Assembly (NCBI GenBank): GCA_000632805.1
Contig: CP007444.1
Coordinates: forward strand, 5,258,772-5,322,771
Length of the DNA stretch: 64,000 nt
Source: Dyella jiangningensis
Lineage (GTDB): Bacteria > Pseudomonadota > Gammaproteobacteria > Xanthomonadales > Rhodanobacteraceae
Direction of reading: 5' to 3'
Below are positions 7,496 through 17,531 of the stretch, piece by piece. A program made the position numbers and the translations under genes. The notes under the pieces were generated by a model. The model was given only the letters and a program-made list of their open reading frames with translations. It was not told the DNA's origin and searched no databases. Position 1 is the stretch's first letter. Every line of letters begins with the position of its first letter.

Positions 7496-7805
7496 TTTAA
7501 TATCGGCCTTCGACGCCCATTGAGTGAAGGGCAGTGACGCTGCCTGTCTGGGTTGTCTGCCTGGCCCGGATGGGCCGTTGGAATCTCTATTAGTTTGCCA
7601 GCCGAGGTTTTCTGGCTAATCCTGGGCTCGTTGGAATCTTTTCGGTGCGATTTTTGCCCAGTTTTGCGTTCAGGGGCCGCGCAACCGCGCGGCCCCTGTT
7701 GGCATTTCTTTTAGGTCACACCACGGCATTTGCGGGCCATCACCGGATGTCGTTGGTAGTACCGGGGAATACAATCCATCGTTTCCCATCTTGGTGGTTT
7801 TAACC
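7496..7805. other. Intergenic region with direct repeats and a long hairpin
   Basis: This gap separates the accessory block from the sugar genes. CGTTGGAATCT occurs at 7576-7586 and again at 7629-7639. GGCCC/GGGCC at 7563-7576 forms a short hairpin. The strong hairpin at 7671-7698 is listed separately. No gene is supported. The manB promoter should lie between 7700 and 7790. Confidence 0.45.
7671..7698 (+). terminator. Perfect 12-bp hairpin, probable terminator
   Basis: CAGGGGCCGCGC (7671-7682) pairs perfectly with GCGCGGCCCCTG (7687-7698) around an AACC loop. It is followed by TTGGCATTTCTTTT, an interrupted T-tract, so it may end transcription from the 6476 gene. A factor-binding or boundary role is possible. 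Confidence 0.55.
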
Positions 7806-9149
7806 ATGAAGTGTTTCAAGGCCTACGATATCCGCGGCCGCGTCCCTGACGAGCTCAACGGGGACGTCGCGTACAGGTTGGGTCGCGCGTTCGCCCGTGC
7901 GATTGGAGAGGGTGCTGTCGTGGTCGGCTTCGATATTCGCCGTGACAGCCCGGCATTTGCTGAGGCGATCATTCGCGGCTTGAACGACGAAGGGCGCGAT
8001 GCCATCGACATTGGGCTGTGCGGAACGGAAGAGGTCTATTTTCAGACGTTCCATCGCCAAGTGGCGGGCGGCATCATGGTGACCGCGAGCCATAATCCGA
8101 TCGACTACAACGGCATGAAGCTGGTCCGCGAGGGCGCGCGTCCGATCAGTGGTGATACGGGCTTGCGCGATATCGAGAGGATGGTCGAGAAGAACGAATT
8201 CGGTCCGCCCAAGACGTTGCGAGGCAGCATTGCGCACGATCACGACAAGTCGGCCTACGTCCGGCATCTCCTGAGCTACATCGAGCCGGAAACCATTCGC
8301 CCGCTGAAGGTCGTGGTCAATGCTGGCAACGGTGGCGCGGGCAGCGTTATCGATTTGCTCGGGGCGCACTTGCCCTTGCAGTTCATTCGAATCCATCACG
8401 AGCCAGACGGAACCTTTCCCAACGGCATCCCGAATCCCCTTCTGCCGGAAAATCGAGCAGCTACGTCTGAAGCCGTCCGCCTGCATGGCGCAGATTTTGG
8501 CATTGCCTGGGACGGCGATTTCGATCGATGCTTTCTGTTTGATGCGCGCGGTGAGTTCATCGAGGGCTATTACATCGTCGGCCTGCTTGCCGCGCAGCTG
8601 CTGCAAAAGCAACCCGGGGCGAAGATCATCCACGACCCGCGACTCACCTGGAACACCATCGACATGGTGCTCCAGGCTGGCGGCATTCCGACCGAGAGCA
8701 AGACGGGCCACGCCTTCATCAAGGAGCGAATGCGCGCCGAAGATGCGATCTATGGCGGCGAAATGAGCGCACATCACTATTTTCGCGAGTTCGCCTATTG
8801 CGATTCGGGCATGATCCCCTGGTTGCTGGTCGCCGAACGCATCTCCAGGACCAACCTCGGGCTCGCGGAGATGCTTGCCGAGCGCATGGCGGCCTATCCC
8901 TGCAGTGGCGAAATCAATTTTGTCGTGAATGATCCGGCGAGGGCCGTGGCGAAGGTGCTTGAACACTTCGCCCCGCTCCAGCCGTCCCTTGAGCGAATCG
9001 ACGGCGTCAGCGCCGATTTCGGAAGCTGGCGCTTCAATCTTCGCTCGTCCAATACGGAGCCACTCTTGCGTCTCAACGTGGAATCCCGTGGCGACGCTGC
9101 ATTGATGAAAGCAATGACGCGCGAGCTGTCCGAATTGATCAATGCATAA
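7806..9149 (+). CDS. manB: Phosphomannomutase/phosphoglucomutase
   Basis: This encodes 447 aa and interconverts mannose-6-P and mannose-1-P (and probably the glucose phosphates) to feed GDP-mannose and related sugars. ATG at 7806 follows GGTGG. The family motifs are in order: KAYDIRG at the N-terminus; the phosphoserine loop TASHNP (about residue 97); the metal loop DGDFDRC (about 237); the sugar-binding [10 protein letters not shown] (about 318); and the phosphate-binding RSSNTEP near the end. Length and sequence match the CpsG/ManB group, called XanA in Xanthomonas. It is convergent with manC, which supplies the next step, so the two together make GDP-mannose. Confidence 0.95.
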   Translation: MKCFKAYDIRGRVPDELNGDVAYRLGRAFARAIGEGAVVVGFDIRRDSPAFAEAIIRGLNDEGRDAIDIGLCGTEEVYFQTFHRQVAGGIMVTASHNPIDYNGMKLVREGARPISGDTGLRDIERMVEKNEFGPPKTLRGSIAHDHDKSAYVRHLLSYIEPETIRPLKVVVNAGNGGAGSVIDLLGAHLPLQFIRIHHEPDGTFPNGIPNPLLPENRAATSEAVRLHGADFGIAWDGDFDRCFLFDARGEFIEGYYIVGLLAAQLLQKQPGAKIIHDPRLTWNTIDMVLQAGGIPTESKTGHAFIKERMRAEDAIYGGEMSAHHYFREFAYCDSGMIPWLLVAERISRTNLGLAEMLAERMAAYPCSGEINFVVNDPARAVAKVLEHFAPLQPSLERIDGVSADFGSWRFNLRSSNTEPLLRLNVESRGDAALMKAMTRELSELINA

Positions 9150-9151
9150 AA

Positions 9152-9171
9152 AAAGGGCCGTTCGGCCCTTT
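9152..9171. terminator. Bidirectional terminator between manB and manC
   Basis: AAAGGGCC (9152-9159) pairs with GGCCCTTT (9164-9171) around GTTC. On the minus strand it is followed by a run of seven T, so it terminates the manC operon well. On the plus strand the T-tract is weaker. Confidence 0.8.
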
Positions 9172-9197
9172 ATTCGTCTTCCGCTATAGCGTCGGGC

Positions 9198-10610
9198 TCA
9201 GGTACGCCCATAGGCATCATCGAAGCGAACGATGTCGTCTTCTCCCAGGTAACTGCCGGACTGGACCTCGATGAGTTCGACCGGCACCTTGCCCGGATTG
9301 CGCAGCCGATGCTTGCTACCCAGGGGGAGATAGGTGCTCTGGTTCTCCGCCAGCAGGAATACCTTGTCGTCGCAGGTGACTTCGGCGACACCCTTGACCA
9401 CGATCCAGTGCTCGGCGCGGTGGTGGTGCATCTGCAGGCTCAGCGCGGCACCCGGCTTGACGACGATGCGCTTGACCTGGAAACGATCCCCGCTTTCGAG
9501 TGAATCGTAGGTGCCCCAGGGGCGGTGCACCACGCGATGGAGATCGTGCTCGGTACGTCCCGCGGTCTTCAGCTGGTCGACGATTTTCTTCACGTCCTGC
9601 GAGGCGTCGCGTCGTACGACCAGCGTCGCATCCGGCGTCGTGACGACGACGACATCCTTCAGGCCTACCGTGGCGACGAGATGGCGTTCATGCGAGCGCA
9701 CGAGGCTACCGGTCGTATCCAGAGCAATCACATCCCCTTCAAGATGGTTGCCGTTCGCGTCCTTATCGGCCGCCAACCATAGGGCATCCCAGGAGCCGAT
9801 GTCGGACCAGCCACAAGCCACGGGCACTACAGCCGCGTGGGCCGTTTTCTCCATGACGGCATAGTCAATCGAATCGCTAGGTGCGGTGGCAAACGATTCG
9901 GCATCAAGGCGTACGAAGTCGAGGTCGATGTTCGCTTTCTCGAAGGCCTTTCGCGCCGCCTGGAGCATGTCGGGTGCATGTGTGCCGAGCTCATCCAGAT
10001 ATCGAGAAGCGCGGAACATGAACATTCCCGAATTCCAGTCGTATTCGCCGCTGGCGAGATAGCCCTCGGCAACGTCCAGCTTGGGCTTTTCGACGAACTG
10101 TTCGACCTTGAACGTTTCGCCTTCCAGCGGCTGGCCCCGTCGGATGTAGCCAAAGCCGGTTTCGGGACGGTCCGGACGGATGCCGAAGGTCACCAGCCAG
10201 CCCTTCTCTGCCAGAGGCCGCGCCTTGGCGACGGCATCGCGGAAGGCCTGGTCATTGCCGATCAGGTGGTCGGCGGGAAGTACCAGGATGACTGCGTCGG
10301 CGTCCCGTGCCATGGCCCGTAGTGCGCCGACGGCAATGGCTGGCGCGGTGTTACGGGCCATGGGCTCCAGCAGGATGTCCGCGCCCTGGATATCTAGTTG
10401 CTGAAGCTGTTCCGCGGCGAGGAAACGGTGACCGTCGCTCGCCACCACGATCGGAGCAGCCACATCCTCCAGCCGCATCGCGCGCTGAATGGTTTGCTGG
10501 AACAGGGTTTCGCTGCCGGCGAGCGAAAGGAACTGCTTGGGCAGGTTCTTCCGTGAAATGGGCCACAGCCGGGTGCCGCTGCCACCGCTGAGAACGAGAG
10601 GAATGATCAT
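9198..10610 (-). CDS. manC: Bifunctional mannose-1-P guanylyltransferase / mannose-6-P isomerase
   Basis: This encodes 470 aa (XanB/AlgA type). The N-terminal nucleotidyltransferase carries the signature LSGGSGTRLWPISRKNLPKQ from about residue 7. The C-terminal cupin isomerase (from about 340) begins HRPWGTYDSL and has QMHHHRAEHWIVV, with metal-binding His, and ends in RL.NPG.V..ELIEVQ.G.YLGEDDI. It makes GDP-mannose from mannose-1-P and also links fructose-6-P to mannose-6-P. It is the last gene of the minus-strand rfbBACD-manC operon, starting 6 bp after rfbD. Confidence 0.95.
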   Translation of the reverse strand: MIIPLVLSGGSGTRLWPISRKNLPKQFLSLAGSETLFQQTIQRAMRLEDVAAPIVVASDGHRFLAAEQLQQLDIQGADILLEPMARNTAPAIAVGALRAMARDADAVILVLPADHLIGNDQAFRDAVAKARPLAEKGWLVTFGIRPDRPETGFGYIRRGQPLEGETFKVEQFVEKPKLDVAEGYLASGEYDWNSGMFMFRASRYLDELGTHAPDMLQAARKAFEKANIDLDFVRLDAESFATAPSDSIDYAVMEKTAHAAVVPVACGWSDIGSWDALWLAADKDANGNHLEGDVIALDTTGSLVRSHERHLVATVGLKDVVVVTTPDATLVVRRDASQDVKKIVDQLKTAGRTEHDLHRVVHRPWGTYDSLESGDRFQVKRIVVKPGAALSLQMHHHRAEHWIVVKGVAEVTCDDKVFLLAENQSTYLPLGSKHRLRNPGKVPVELIEVQSGSYLGEDDIVRFDDAYGRT

Positions 10611-10616
10611 GCCGGG

Positions 10617-11552
10617 TCAGCCGCTTGCCTGGGCGAGTGCATCCAGTGTCCGGTGCAGGCCAACCTTCCAGTCGGGCAGGGCACAACCGAACGTTTGCGC
10701 GAAACGTGAGTTGTCGAGTACCGAATAAGCTGGACGCTTGGCCGGCGTAGGGAACTCGCTGCTGTCGATGGCATGGACCGTTGGCACCTTCTGGAGCAGT
10801 CCGCGTCGAGCCGCCTGTTCCATGATGGCGGAAGCAAAGCCGTGCCAGCTGGTTTGGCCGCTGGCGGTCAAGTGGTACGTTCCCTCCAGCGACCTGCGTG
10901 CGTCCATGTCGGCCGCCAGCCAGCGATCGACCGCGGATAGCGTACCTTCCACGATCAACTGGGTGTCGGTGGGGCTGCCCACCTGATCGGCCACGACGCG
11001 CAACTCGTCACGCTCGCCGCCAAGGCGCAGCATCGTGCGCAGAAAGTTGTGGCCGACCGGCGCGTACACCCATGCCGTGCGGAAATTGAAATAGGGTGCG
11101 CCGCTGGCAATGAGCGCTTCTTCGCCGACCCGCTTGCTGCGACCATACGCACCGGCCGGTTCCGCAGCCGCATCTTCGCGGTAGGGGCTGTCAGCTTCCC
11201 CTGCAAACACGTAGTCGGTCGAATAGTTCACCAGCAATGCCCCGTGCGCCTTTGCCCAGCGCGCAAGCACGGCCACGGCTTCGCCGTTGACGCGAGTGGC
11301 GACAGCTTCCTCCTGCTCGGCACGGTCCACCGCCGTGTAGGCGGCGGCGTTGATGATGACGTCAGGCTGCTCCGCGTCCAGCAGGGCCACCAGGGTCTCG
11401 GGCGCGGACAGGTCCGCCTTGGCCGCCTGGCCGCTCTCCACGAGCTTGCCATCGCGCGTGGCGGCGGTCACCGCACCACGTGCCGCGAGGCCGCCGTGGC
11501 TGAGGAAGGTGCGACCCAACTGGCCATTGGCGCCCAACAACAAGGCTTTCAC
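10617..11552 (-). CDS. rfbD: dTDP-4-dehydrorhamnose reductase
   Basis: This encodes 311 aa and catalyses the last step of dTDP-L-rhamnose synthesis with NAD(P)H. The N-terminal Rossmann motif is GANGQLGRT. The SDR active-site pair is in YSTDYVFAGE and, further on, YGRSKRVGE (YxxxK). FRTAWVY follows. Its ATG overlaps the rfbC stop codon by four bases, indicating translational coupling. Confidence 0.95.
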   Translation of the reverse strand: MKALLLGANGQLGRTFLSHGGLAARGAVTAATRDGKLVESGQAAKADLSAPETLVALLDAEQPDVIINAAAYTAVDRAEQEEAVATRVNGEAVAVLARWAKAHGALLVNYSTDYVFAGEADSPYREDAAAEPAGAYGRSKRVGEEALIASGAPYFNFRTAWVYAPVGHNFLRTMLRLGGERDELRVVADQVGSPTDTQLIVEGTLSAVDRWLAADMDARRSLEGTYHLTASGQTSWHGFASAIMEQAARRGLLQKVPTVHAIDSSEFPTPAKRPAYSVLDNSRFAQTFGCALPDWKVGLHRTLDALAQASG

Positions 11553-12106
11553 GGGCGGTACTCCGGCAGACGATCAGGCGAAACGTCGGCCAGTAACGGA
11601 GTTTTGCTGTCCTTGTCCGAAAGCAGGGGCTTGCTTACCGGCCAGTCGATACCGATGGCCGGATCGTTCCAGCGCACGCCGCCCTCCACCTTGGCGTCGT
11701 ACAGATCGGTGCATTGGTACGAAAATGTAGCGAACTCCGAGAGTACGCAGAACCCGTGGGCAAAGCCTTCGGGAATCCATAAGTGACGGTGATTCTCTGC
11801 CGTGAGCATCACGCCTGCCCATTGGCCGAAAGTCGGCGATCCCCGGCGGATGTCGACCGCCACGTCGTAGACTTCGCCTTCGAGCACACCGACAAGCTTT
11901 CCTTGTGGATACGGCCACTGGTAGTGCAGGCCGCGAAGCACACCTCTGGCTGAGCGTGACACATTCGCTTGTACGAACCTTCGATCGATGCCTGCTTCGC
12001 GGTACTTGGCTTCGTTGTAGCTCTCGTAGAAGAATCCACGCGCGTCACCGAACACCTGCGGTTCGATCACGAGGCAGCCCGGCAGTGCCGTTTCGATGAA
12101 CTTCAT
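11549..12106 (-). CDS. rfbC: dTDP-4-dehydrorhamnose 3,5-epimerase
   Basis: This encodes 185 aa, the usual length. The cupin fold shows in [11 protein letters not shown], then [10 protein letters not shown] with the catalytic His, [11 protein letters not shown], and [15 protein letters not shown]. The start at 12106 is chosen because it overlaps the rfbA stop (ATGA). The longer frame runs into rfbA. It epimerises C3 and C5 of dTDP-4-keto-6-deoxyglucose. Confidence 0.95.
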   Translation of the reverse strand: MKFIETALPGCLVIEPQVFGDARGFFYESYNEAKYREAGIDRRFVQANVSRSARGVLRGLHYQWPYPQGKLVGVLEGEVYDVAVDIRRGSPTFGQWAGVMLTAENHRHLWIPEGFAHGFCVLSEFATFSYQCTDLYDAKVEGGVRWNDPAIGIDWPVSKPLLSDKDSKTPLLADVSPDRLPEYRP

Positions 12107-12990
12107 CCAACGTAGCCTTGTTTGGTCAGGGTTTGCAGGTATTGTCCGTAGCCGGTCTTGGCCATTGGGGCGGCGAGACGCAGCAACTGTTCCGCATCGA
12201 TCCACTTATTGACGTAGGCAATTTCCTCAGGACAGCAGACCTTGAGGCCTTGGCGATTCTCGATAGTCTCGATGTAGTTACCCGCCTCCATCAGTGACTC
12301 GTGAGTGCCTGTGTCCAGCCATGCGTAGCCCCGCCCCAACTGCTCAAGGTGCAGCGAGTCGTCGTCGAGGTAGCAGCGATTGAGGTCGGTTATTTCCAGC
12401 TCTCCGCGTGGCGACGGCTTGAGGCTTGCCGCAAATTCCGGTGCGCGCTGATCGTAAAAGTAGAGGCCCGTCACTGCATAGTTCGACTTGGGTACGGACG
12501 GCTTTTCCTCGAGTCCGATAACTTTCCCGCTACCATCGAACTCGGCTACGCCATAGCGCTCGGGATCTTTCACCCAGTAACCGAACACTGTTGCGCCATG
12601 CTCACGGGTCGCAGCACGTTTCATGCGCTCAGTAAGACCCACCCCATAGAAGATGTTGTCGCCAAGTACCAGGCAGCTGCGGTCGTTTCCAATGAAGTTC
12701 TTGCCAATAACAAAGGCCTGCGCGAGACCGTCCGGCGAAGGCTGCACCGCGTACGTGATATTGATGCCCCATTGGCTGCCATCACCCAGCAGACGCTGGA
12801 ACAACGCCTGCTCGTGCGGAGTGTTGATCATGAGGACATCACGAATGCCAGCTAGCATCAGCGTAGCCAGCGGATAGTAAATCATGGGCTTGTCGTACAC
12901 CGGCAGCAGCTGTTTGCTGACCGCCTGGGTGATCGGATAAAGCCGTGTGCCGGATCCACCTGCCAGGACGATGCCCTTTTGCTTGCTCAT
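12103..12990 (-). CDS. rfbA: Glucose-1-phosphate thymidylyltransferase
   Basis: This encodes 295 aa. The N-terminus has [17 protein letters not shown] followed by [17 protein letters not shown], the nucleotide and sugar-phosphate site. GDNIFYG and EEKP are further family motifs. The start at 12990 overlaps the rfbB stop by four bases. It makes dTDP-glucose, the first step to dTDP-L-rhamnose. Confidence 0.95.
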   Translation of the reverse strand: MSKQKGIVLAGGSGTRLYPITQAVSKQLLPVYDKPMIYYPLATLMLAGIRDVLMINTPHEQALFQRLLGDGSQWGINITYAVQPSPDGLAQAFVIGKNFIGNDRSCLVLGDNIFYGVGLTERMKRAATREHGATVFGYWVKDPERYGVAEFDGSGKVIGLEEKPSVPKSNYAVTGLYFYDQRAPEFAASLKPSPRGELEITDLNRCYLDDDSLHLEQLGRGYAWLDTGTHESLMEAGNYIETIENRQGLKVCCPEEIAYVNKWIDAEQLLRLAAPMAKTGYGQYLQTLTKQGYVG

Positions 12991-14036
12991 GCGCCCAGCC
13001 GCTCCATTCGATAGCTGCCATCTAGAACGCGGGACACCCAATGGGCATTGTCGAGATACCAGTTGACTGTCTGTGAAATGCCGGTCTCGAATGTTTGAGA
13101 AGGGCGCCAACCAAGTTCGTTCTGCAGCTTTGACGAATCGATTGCGTAGCGTCGATCGTGGCCGGGACGATCTTTGACAAAGGTAATGAGCGACTCGCGG
13201 CTGCGACCGTCGGCGAGCGGATGGCGCTCATCGAGCAGTGCACAAATTACCTTCACTACCGCGAGGTTTTCGCGCTCGGCGTTGCCACCCACGTTATAAG
13301 TTTCGCCGATCCGGCCTGCTTCCAGCACCCGTTGGATGGCGGAGCAGTGATCACCCACAAAAAGCCAGTCGCGAATGTTGCGGCCATCGCCGTAGATTGG
13401 AAGTGCCTCGCCTGCGCGGGCCTTCTGGATTATCAGCGGGATCAACTTTTCGGGAAACTGGTAAGGCCCATAGTTGTTAGAGCAGTTCGTCGTCAGCGTA
13501 GGCAGGCCATAGGTGTGATGGAATGCGCGAACCAGATGGTCCGAAGCAGCCTTGGATGCCGAGTACGGCGAATTGGGCGCGTAGGGCGTCTCTTCTGTGA
13601 AGTATCCCTCGGCCCCGAGGGACCCATAGACTTCGTCGGTGGAGACGTGGAGGAAGCGAAAGCGTTCTTTTGCAGAGGACTCAAGCGTCAACCAATAGTC
13701 CCGGGCGCACTCGAGCAGGGCGAGTGTGCCGACCACATTGGTCTCGACGAACACCGCCGGGCCATCGATGGAGCGATCGACATGCGATTCCGCAGCAAAA
13801 TTGATGATGGCGTCAGGCTTGTGCTCGCTGAGTATCTGCGCCACACAGGTGCGATCACCGATGCTGCCATGCACAAATACGTGGTTGGTGTTGTCCTTAA
13901 CCCCGTCTAGGGTGTCGAGATTGCCTGCATAGGTCAGAAGATCAAGGTTGACAACCTTCAACCCGTCGTCCAACGCCTTCAGTACGAAATTGGCTCCAAT
14001 AAAGCCCGCGCCGCCAGTCACCAGCAAAGTCGTCAT
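12987..14036 (-). CDS. rfbB: dTDP-glucose 4,6-dehydratase
   Basis: This encodes 349 aa, an SDR extended-type enzyme. The NAD motif is [12 protein letters not shown] at the N-terminus. [13 protein letters not shown] and [10 protein letters not shown] are followed by [17 protein letters not shown] (YxxxK), then [14 protein letters not shown] and the C-terminal YNVGG. It converts dTDP-glucose to the 4-keto-6-deoxy sugar. It is first in rfbBACD-manC. The promoter must lie in 14037-14169, shared with metB in the opposite direction. Confidence 0.95.
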   Translation of the reverse strand: MTTLLVTGGAGFIGANFVLKALDDGLKVVNLDLLTYAGNLDTLDGVKDNTNHVFVHGSIGDRTCVAQILSEHKPDAIINFAAESHVDRSIDGPAVFVETNVVGTLALLECARDYWLTLESSAKERFRFLHVSTDEVYGSLGAEGYFTEETPYAPNSPYSASKAASDHLVRAFHHTYGLPTLTTNCSNNYGPYQFPEKLIPLIIQKARAGEALPIYGDGRNIRDWLFVGDHCSAIQRVLEAGRIGETYNVGGNAERENLAVVKVICALLDERHPLADGRSRESLITFVKDRPGHDRRYAIDSSKLQNELGWRPSQTFETGISQTVNWYLDNAHWVSRVLDGSYRMERLGA

Positions 14037-14169
14037 AGGTATTAGGTGTCAAGAGGTTTTATGGAGCATTGTGCCATGAACTAGGGGGCTAAACCTGGTC
14101 ATCGCTTCTGCGTGGGCGGGAACGTTAAGACAAGGATTCGGGCTCCCGGTATCATGGTTGGACTGCCCA

Positions 14170-15375
14170 ATGGACGCGCTTTTACCCATGAGCCCCAAGA
14201 AAATATCCAGTGCCAGAAAGCGATCTTCGCCGGAACTTGGCTTAGGAACTCGTGCCATTCACGCGGGACAGCAGCCGGACCCGAGCACCGGGGCTATCAT
14301 GACCCCGATCTACGCCACTTCGACCTATGTTCAGGAAAGTCCGGGCAAGCACAAAGGTTACGAATACTCGCGGACCCAGAACCCCACGCGCATGGCGTAT
14401 GAGCGCTGCGTCGCAGATCTGGAAAGCGGCGTGGCTGGTTTCGCGTTCGCGTCAGGGTTGGGTGCGGCGTCGACTGTGCTGGACATGCTTGACTCCGGCA
14501 GCCACGTCATTGCCATGGACGACCTGTATGGCGGCAGCTATCGCCTGTTCGAGCGCGTGCGGAGGCGTTCGGCAGGCCTAGGTTTCAGTTTTGTCGATCT
14601 GAACGACATGGCTGCCCTAAAGGCAGCGCTGAAGCCGAATACACGAATGATCTGGGCTGAAACGCCTACCAACCCGATGCTCAAACTGGTCGATCTAGCG
14701 AAGATCTCGCAGTTCGCCAAGAAGCACGGTTTGATTCTAGTAGTGGACAACACCTTCTGCTCCCCTATGCTGCAGCGCCCGTTGGAATTTGGCGCGGACC
14801 TTGTGCTGCATTCGGCTACCAAGTATTTGAACGGCCACTCGGACATGGTCGGTGGCATTGTCGTCGCCGGCAATGCGGAGCTGGCTGAGCAGATGGCGTT
14901 CCTGCAGAATTCTGTTGGCGCCATTGCCGGACCGTTCGACTCCTTCCTCGCCATGCGTGGTCTGAAAACCCTGCACTTGCGCATGAAGGCGCATTGCGAA
15001 AGTGCGATAGAGTTGGCGAAATGGCTGGAAGGACATCCTGCCATAGATCGCGTCATCTACCCGGGGCTGAAAAGCCATCCCCAGCATGGACTGGCACGCC
15101 GCCAGATGGATGGCTTCGGCGGAATCATCTCGGTCGAACTCAAGGGCGGCCTCAAGAGTGCGCGCCGCATGCTGGAGCGCTGCGAGCTGTTCGCGCTTGC
15201 CGAATCGCTGGGAGGGGTGGAAAGCCTGATCGAGCATCCCGCCATCATGACCCATGCGTCCGTTCCACCAGCCAACCGCAAGCGACTGGGTATCAGTGAT
15301 GGACTTGTGCGCCTCTCCGTTGGCGTCGAGGACGTGCGAGACCTGAAGAGTGAATTGGAGACCGCGCTTGTCTGA
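14170..15375 (+). CDS. metB: Cystathionine gamma-synthase/beta-lyase family PLP enzyme
   Basis: This encodes about 401 aa. PLP-fold type I Cys/Met metabolism enzyme: TRAIHAGQ and TPIYATSTYVQ at the N-terminus, YSRTQNPTR, and the PLP lysine in SATKYLNGHSD (about residue 220). AESLGGVESLIEHP and RLSVGVED mark the C-terminus. The start is uncertain: ATGs at 14170 and 14188 are both possible and neither has a strong ribosome-binding site. In Xanthomonas the gene next to the variable lps locus is called metB, and I keep that name, but a beta-lyase or gamma-lyase role cannot be excluded. It runs directly into wzm. Confidence 0.85.
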   Translation: MDALLPMSPKKISSARKRSSPELGLGTRAIHAGQQPDPSTGAIMTPIYATSTYVQESPGKHKGYEYSRTQNPTRMAYERCVADLESGVAGFAFASGLGAASTVLDMLDSGSHVIAMDDLYGGSYRLFERVRRRSAGLGFSFVDLNDMAALKAALKPNTRMIWAETPTNPMLKLVDLAKISQFAKKHGLILVVDNTFCSPMLQRPLEFGADLVLHSATKYLNGHSDMVGGIVVAGNAELAEQMAFLQNSVGAIAGPFDSFLAMRGLKTLHLRMKAHCESAIELAKWLEGHPAIDRVIYPGLKSHPQHGLARRQMDGFGGIISVELKGGLKSARRMLERCELFALAESLGGVESLIEHPAIMTHASVPPANRKRLGISDGLVRLSVGVEDVRDLKSELETALV

Positions 15376-16219
15376 CAACAGCATTAGCCGTAGGGGCGCT
15401 ACGCGTGCGCGCCTCCATGTCTCGGCGTTCGATGTGCTGAGGCCATTGTTCGAGCAGCGCTACCTACTCCAGCAGCTCGTACAGCGGGAGATCTACGGTA
15501 AGTATCGGCGGTCCAGGTATGGACTCATGTGGATATTCATCCAGCCACTGTTGTTGCTGGCAGGTTATACGCTGGTGTTCGGCGTTTTCCTTAAGTCACG
15601 TTGGGGCGGCGCGGGCACCAGTTCCGAATTTGCACTTGTGCTTTTCTCCGGTCTCATCTTCTACAACTTTTTTGGTGAAGTCATATCGAGGTCCGCTGGT
15701 CTGATACATAGCAACGCGTCCTTCGTGAAGAAGATGGTTTTTCCGTTATACATCCTCAACTGGTCGGTGGCTGTCGCGGCTGCCGTCCATGCGGGCTTCA
15801 GTCTGTGCGTGTGGCTAGTCTTCAGCATGTTCATTCATGGCAGTGTCCCGTTGACCATTTTCTGGTTGCCGGTGATCTTCTTGCCGTTCTTTCTGTTCTC
15901 TCTTGGGTGCAGCTGGCTTCTGTCCGCTTACAGTGTCTTCCATCCGGATACGGAGCACGTCGTGCCCGTATGTCTTCTGTTGTTGATGTTTCTGTCTCCG
16001 TTGTTCTATTCGGTGGAATCACTCCCGGAGAAATACCGGTTCGTAATAGGACTCAACCCTCTGACCTACGTGTTCGAAGAAGCTCGTCGAGTGATGATTT
16101 CGGGCAATGCACCGGACTTCAGGGTGCTCGGCATCGGTCTGGTCGTGGGTGTCGGCATTGCCTGGCTTGGTCTTGCGTCGTTCAAGGGTAATCAAGAGAA
16201 TTTTGCCGATGCCGTCTGA
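15368..16219 (+). CDS. wzm: O-antigen ABC transporter permease (Wzm)
   Basis: This encodes about 283 aa with six predicted membrane segments (for example LMWIFIQPLLLLAGYTLVF and a later VVPVCLLLLMFLSPLFY). The N-terminal amphipathic part REIYGKYRRSRYGLMW and the C-terminal NPLTYVFEEARR are typical of ABC-2 polysaccharide exporters. The start chosen is TTG 15368 because GGAGA lies six bases before it, and it overlaps the end of metB. GTG 15350 is the alternative. With Wzt it flips completed, lipid-linked O-antigen across the inner membrane. Confidence 0.9.
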   Translation: MSDNSISRRGATRARLHVSAFDVLRPLFEQRYLLQQLVQREIYGKYRRSRYGLMWIFIQPLLLLAGYTLVFGVFLKSRWGGAGTSSEFALVLFSGLIFYNFFGEVISRSAGLIHSNASFVKKMVFPLYILNWSVAVAAAVHAGFSLCVWLVFSMFIHGSVPLTIFWLPVIFLPFFLFSLGCSWLLSAYSVFHPDTEHVVPVCLLLLMFLSPLFYSVESLPEKYRFVIGLNPLTYVFEEARRVMISGNAPDFRVLGIGLVVGVGIAWLGLASFKGNQENFADAV

Positions 16220-17531
16220 GCCGATTATCCAGGTCCAGGGCCTGGGGAAACGATACGAGTTCGATCACAACCACCAGTGGTCGTTGTTTGGACGCAAGAG
16301 GCTCGGTGGTGGCGCGGGATACGAAGCGCTGCACGACATCAATTTCGATGTTCAACCCGGCGAAGCCGTCGGCCTCATCGGCCGCAACGGCGCCGGCAAG
16401 AGTACGTTGCTCCAGATCCTGACCGGCACGCTTCGACCGAGTACCGGTGAAGTGGCTGTTCGTGGTCGCGTCTCGGCGTTGCTCGAGCTCGGTGCTGGAT
16501 TCAATCCGGATTTTACAGGCAAGGAAAATATCTACCTGACGGGTGCGGTTCTTGGCATGTCGAGTGCCGAGATTCAGGGCAAATATCAGGCGATCATCGA
16601 CTTTGCCGACATTGGTGATTTCATCGATCAGCCGGTCAAGACGTACTCCAGCGGCATGCTCGTGCGCCTTGCGTTCGCACTTCAGGTGCACGTGGATCCG
16701 GATATCCTGATCGTCGACGAGGCTTTGAGCGTTGGAGATATCTTCTTCCAGCAGAAATGCATCAACAAGATCAGGGAGATCCTCGATCGCGGCGTGACAC
16801 TCTTCTTCGTCTCGCATGGCCTCAACTCGGTCAAGAGCTTGTGTTCGCGGGCGATTTACCTGCAGAAGGGCCGGGTTGTCGCAGACGGGCCGGCTGAAGA
16901 AGTGTGTGATCTCTACCAGAACTCGCTGACCAGCCATTCCCGCCAGGACTGGGAGGAGGCGGTAGAGGCAACGCGACTGCACGGTGGCGATGCGGAGCTG
17001 CCTCTTTTCCAGGTCGGCGAGGAGTACGACCTGCGTGATGAGGGGTTTGAGCATCGATTGTCCCAGCGGTCAGGGAGTGCAGAGCTCGTCTTCACGGGTG
17101 TTCGCGTCTTTGATGAAAGCGGACACGCGGTGCTGGCGCTTGAGCAGAGTGGGCCTGCACGTATTCGGCTGCAGTTGGATGCGAAGTGCGACATCCCAGT
17201 TGGAGCGAGCCTGGGCGTACTGATTAGGGACGCCAATGGCGTCGACCTTATCGCGTTCAATTCCAACTTCTACAAGCAGTGCCTGCCCGCGCTGAAGAAG
17301 GGACAACGGTACATCTGGGAGATCGATGCGCATCTTCCGCTGGCGCGTGGGTATTACTCGATTCATTGCGGTGTCAAACCGAACGCCGAAAGCGGATATT
17401 TTTACGACCGTTGTTTCAATGCGGCTGTACTCGAAATCAAGGGCAATCCCGTCAGTTGGGGTGATTACGGCGGACGCCTGATCCAAGTGCCCCTTTCCAC
17501 CCGGATGCTGCATGTAGAGGGGAGCGCTTGA
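16209..17531 (+). CDS. wzt: O-antigen ABC transporter ATPase (Wzt) with C-terminal glycan-binding domain
   Basis: This encodes 440 aa. The ATPase part (1-250) has Walker A GRNGAGKST, signature YSSGM, Walker B ILIVDEAL and the His switch in VSHG. The last 150 residues form a separate domain of the kind that in Wzt proteins recognises the modified end of the O-polysaccharide. It contains GVRVFDESG, GLLIRD-like GVLIRDANG and a YSIHCGV strand. A Wzt with such a domain implies that chain length is set by a terminal modification before export. It overlaps wzm by 11 bp and the next gene by one base. Confidence 0.92.
   Translation: MPSEPIIQVQGLGKRYEFDHNHQWSLFGRKRLGGGAGYEALHDINFDVQPGEAVGLIGRNGAGKSTLLQILTGTLRPSTGEVAVRGRVSALLELGAGFNPDFTGKENIYLTGAVLGMSSAEIQGKYQAIIDFADIGDFIDQPVKTYSSGMLVRLAFALQVHVDPDILIVDEALSVGDIFFQQKCINKIREILDRGVTLFFVSHGLNSVKSLCSRAIYLQKGRVVADGPAEEVCDLYQNSLTSHSRQDWEEAVEATRLHGGDAELPLFQVGEEYDLRDEGFEHRLSQRSGSAELVFTGVRVFDESGHAVLALEQSGPARIRLQLDAKCDIPVGASLGVLIRDANGVDLIAFNSNFYKQCLPALKKGQRYIWEIDAHLPLARGYYSIHCGVKPNAESGYFYDRCFNAAVLEIKGNPVSWGDYGGRLIQVPLSTRMLHVEGSA

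Noticed and set aside
7800-8966. Long minus-strand frame across manB
   Set aside because: It is a mirror of a certain gene in high-GC DNA, with no ribosome-binding site and no family motifs.
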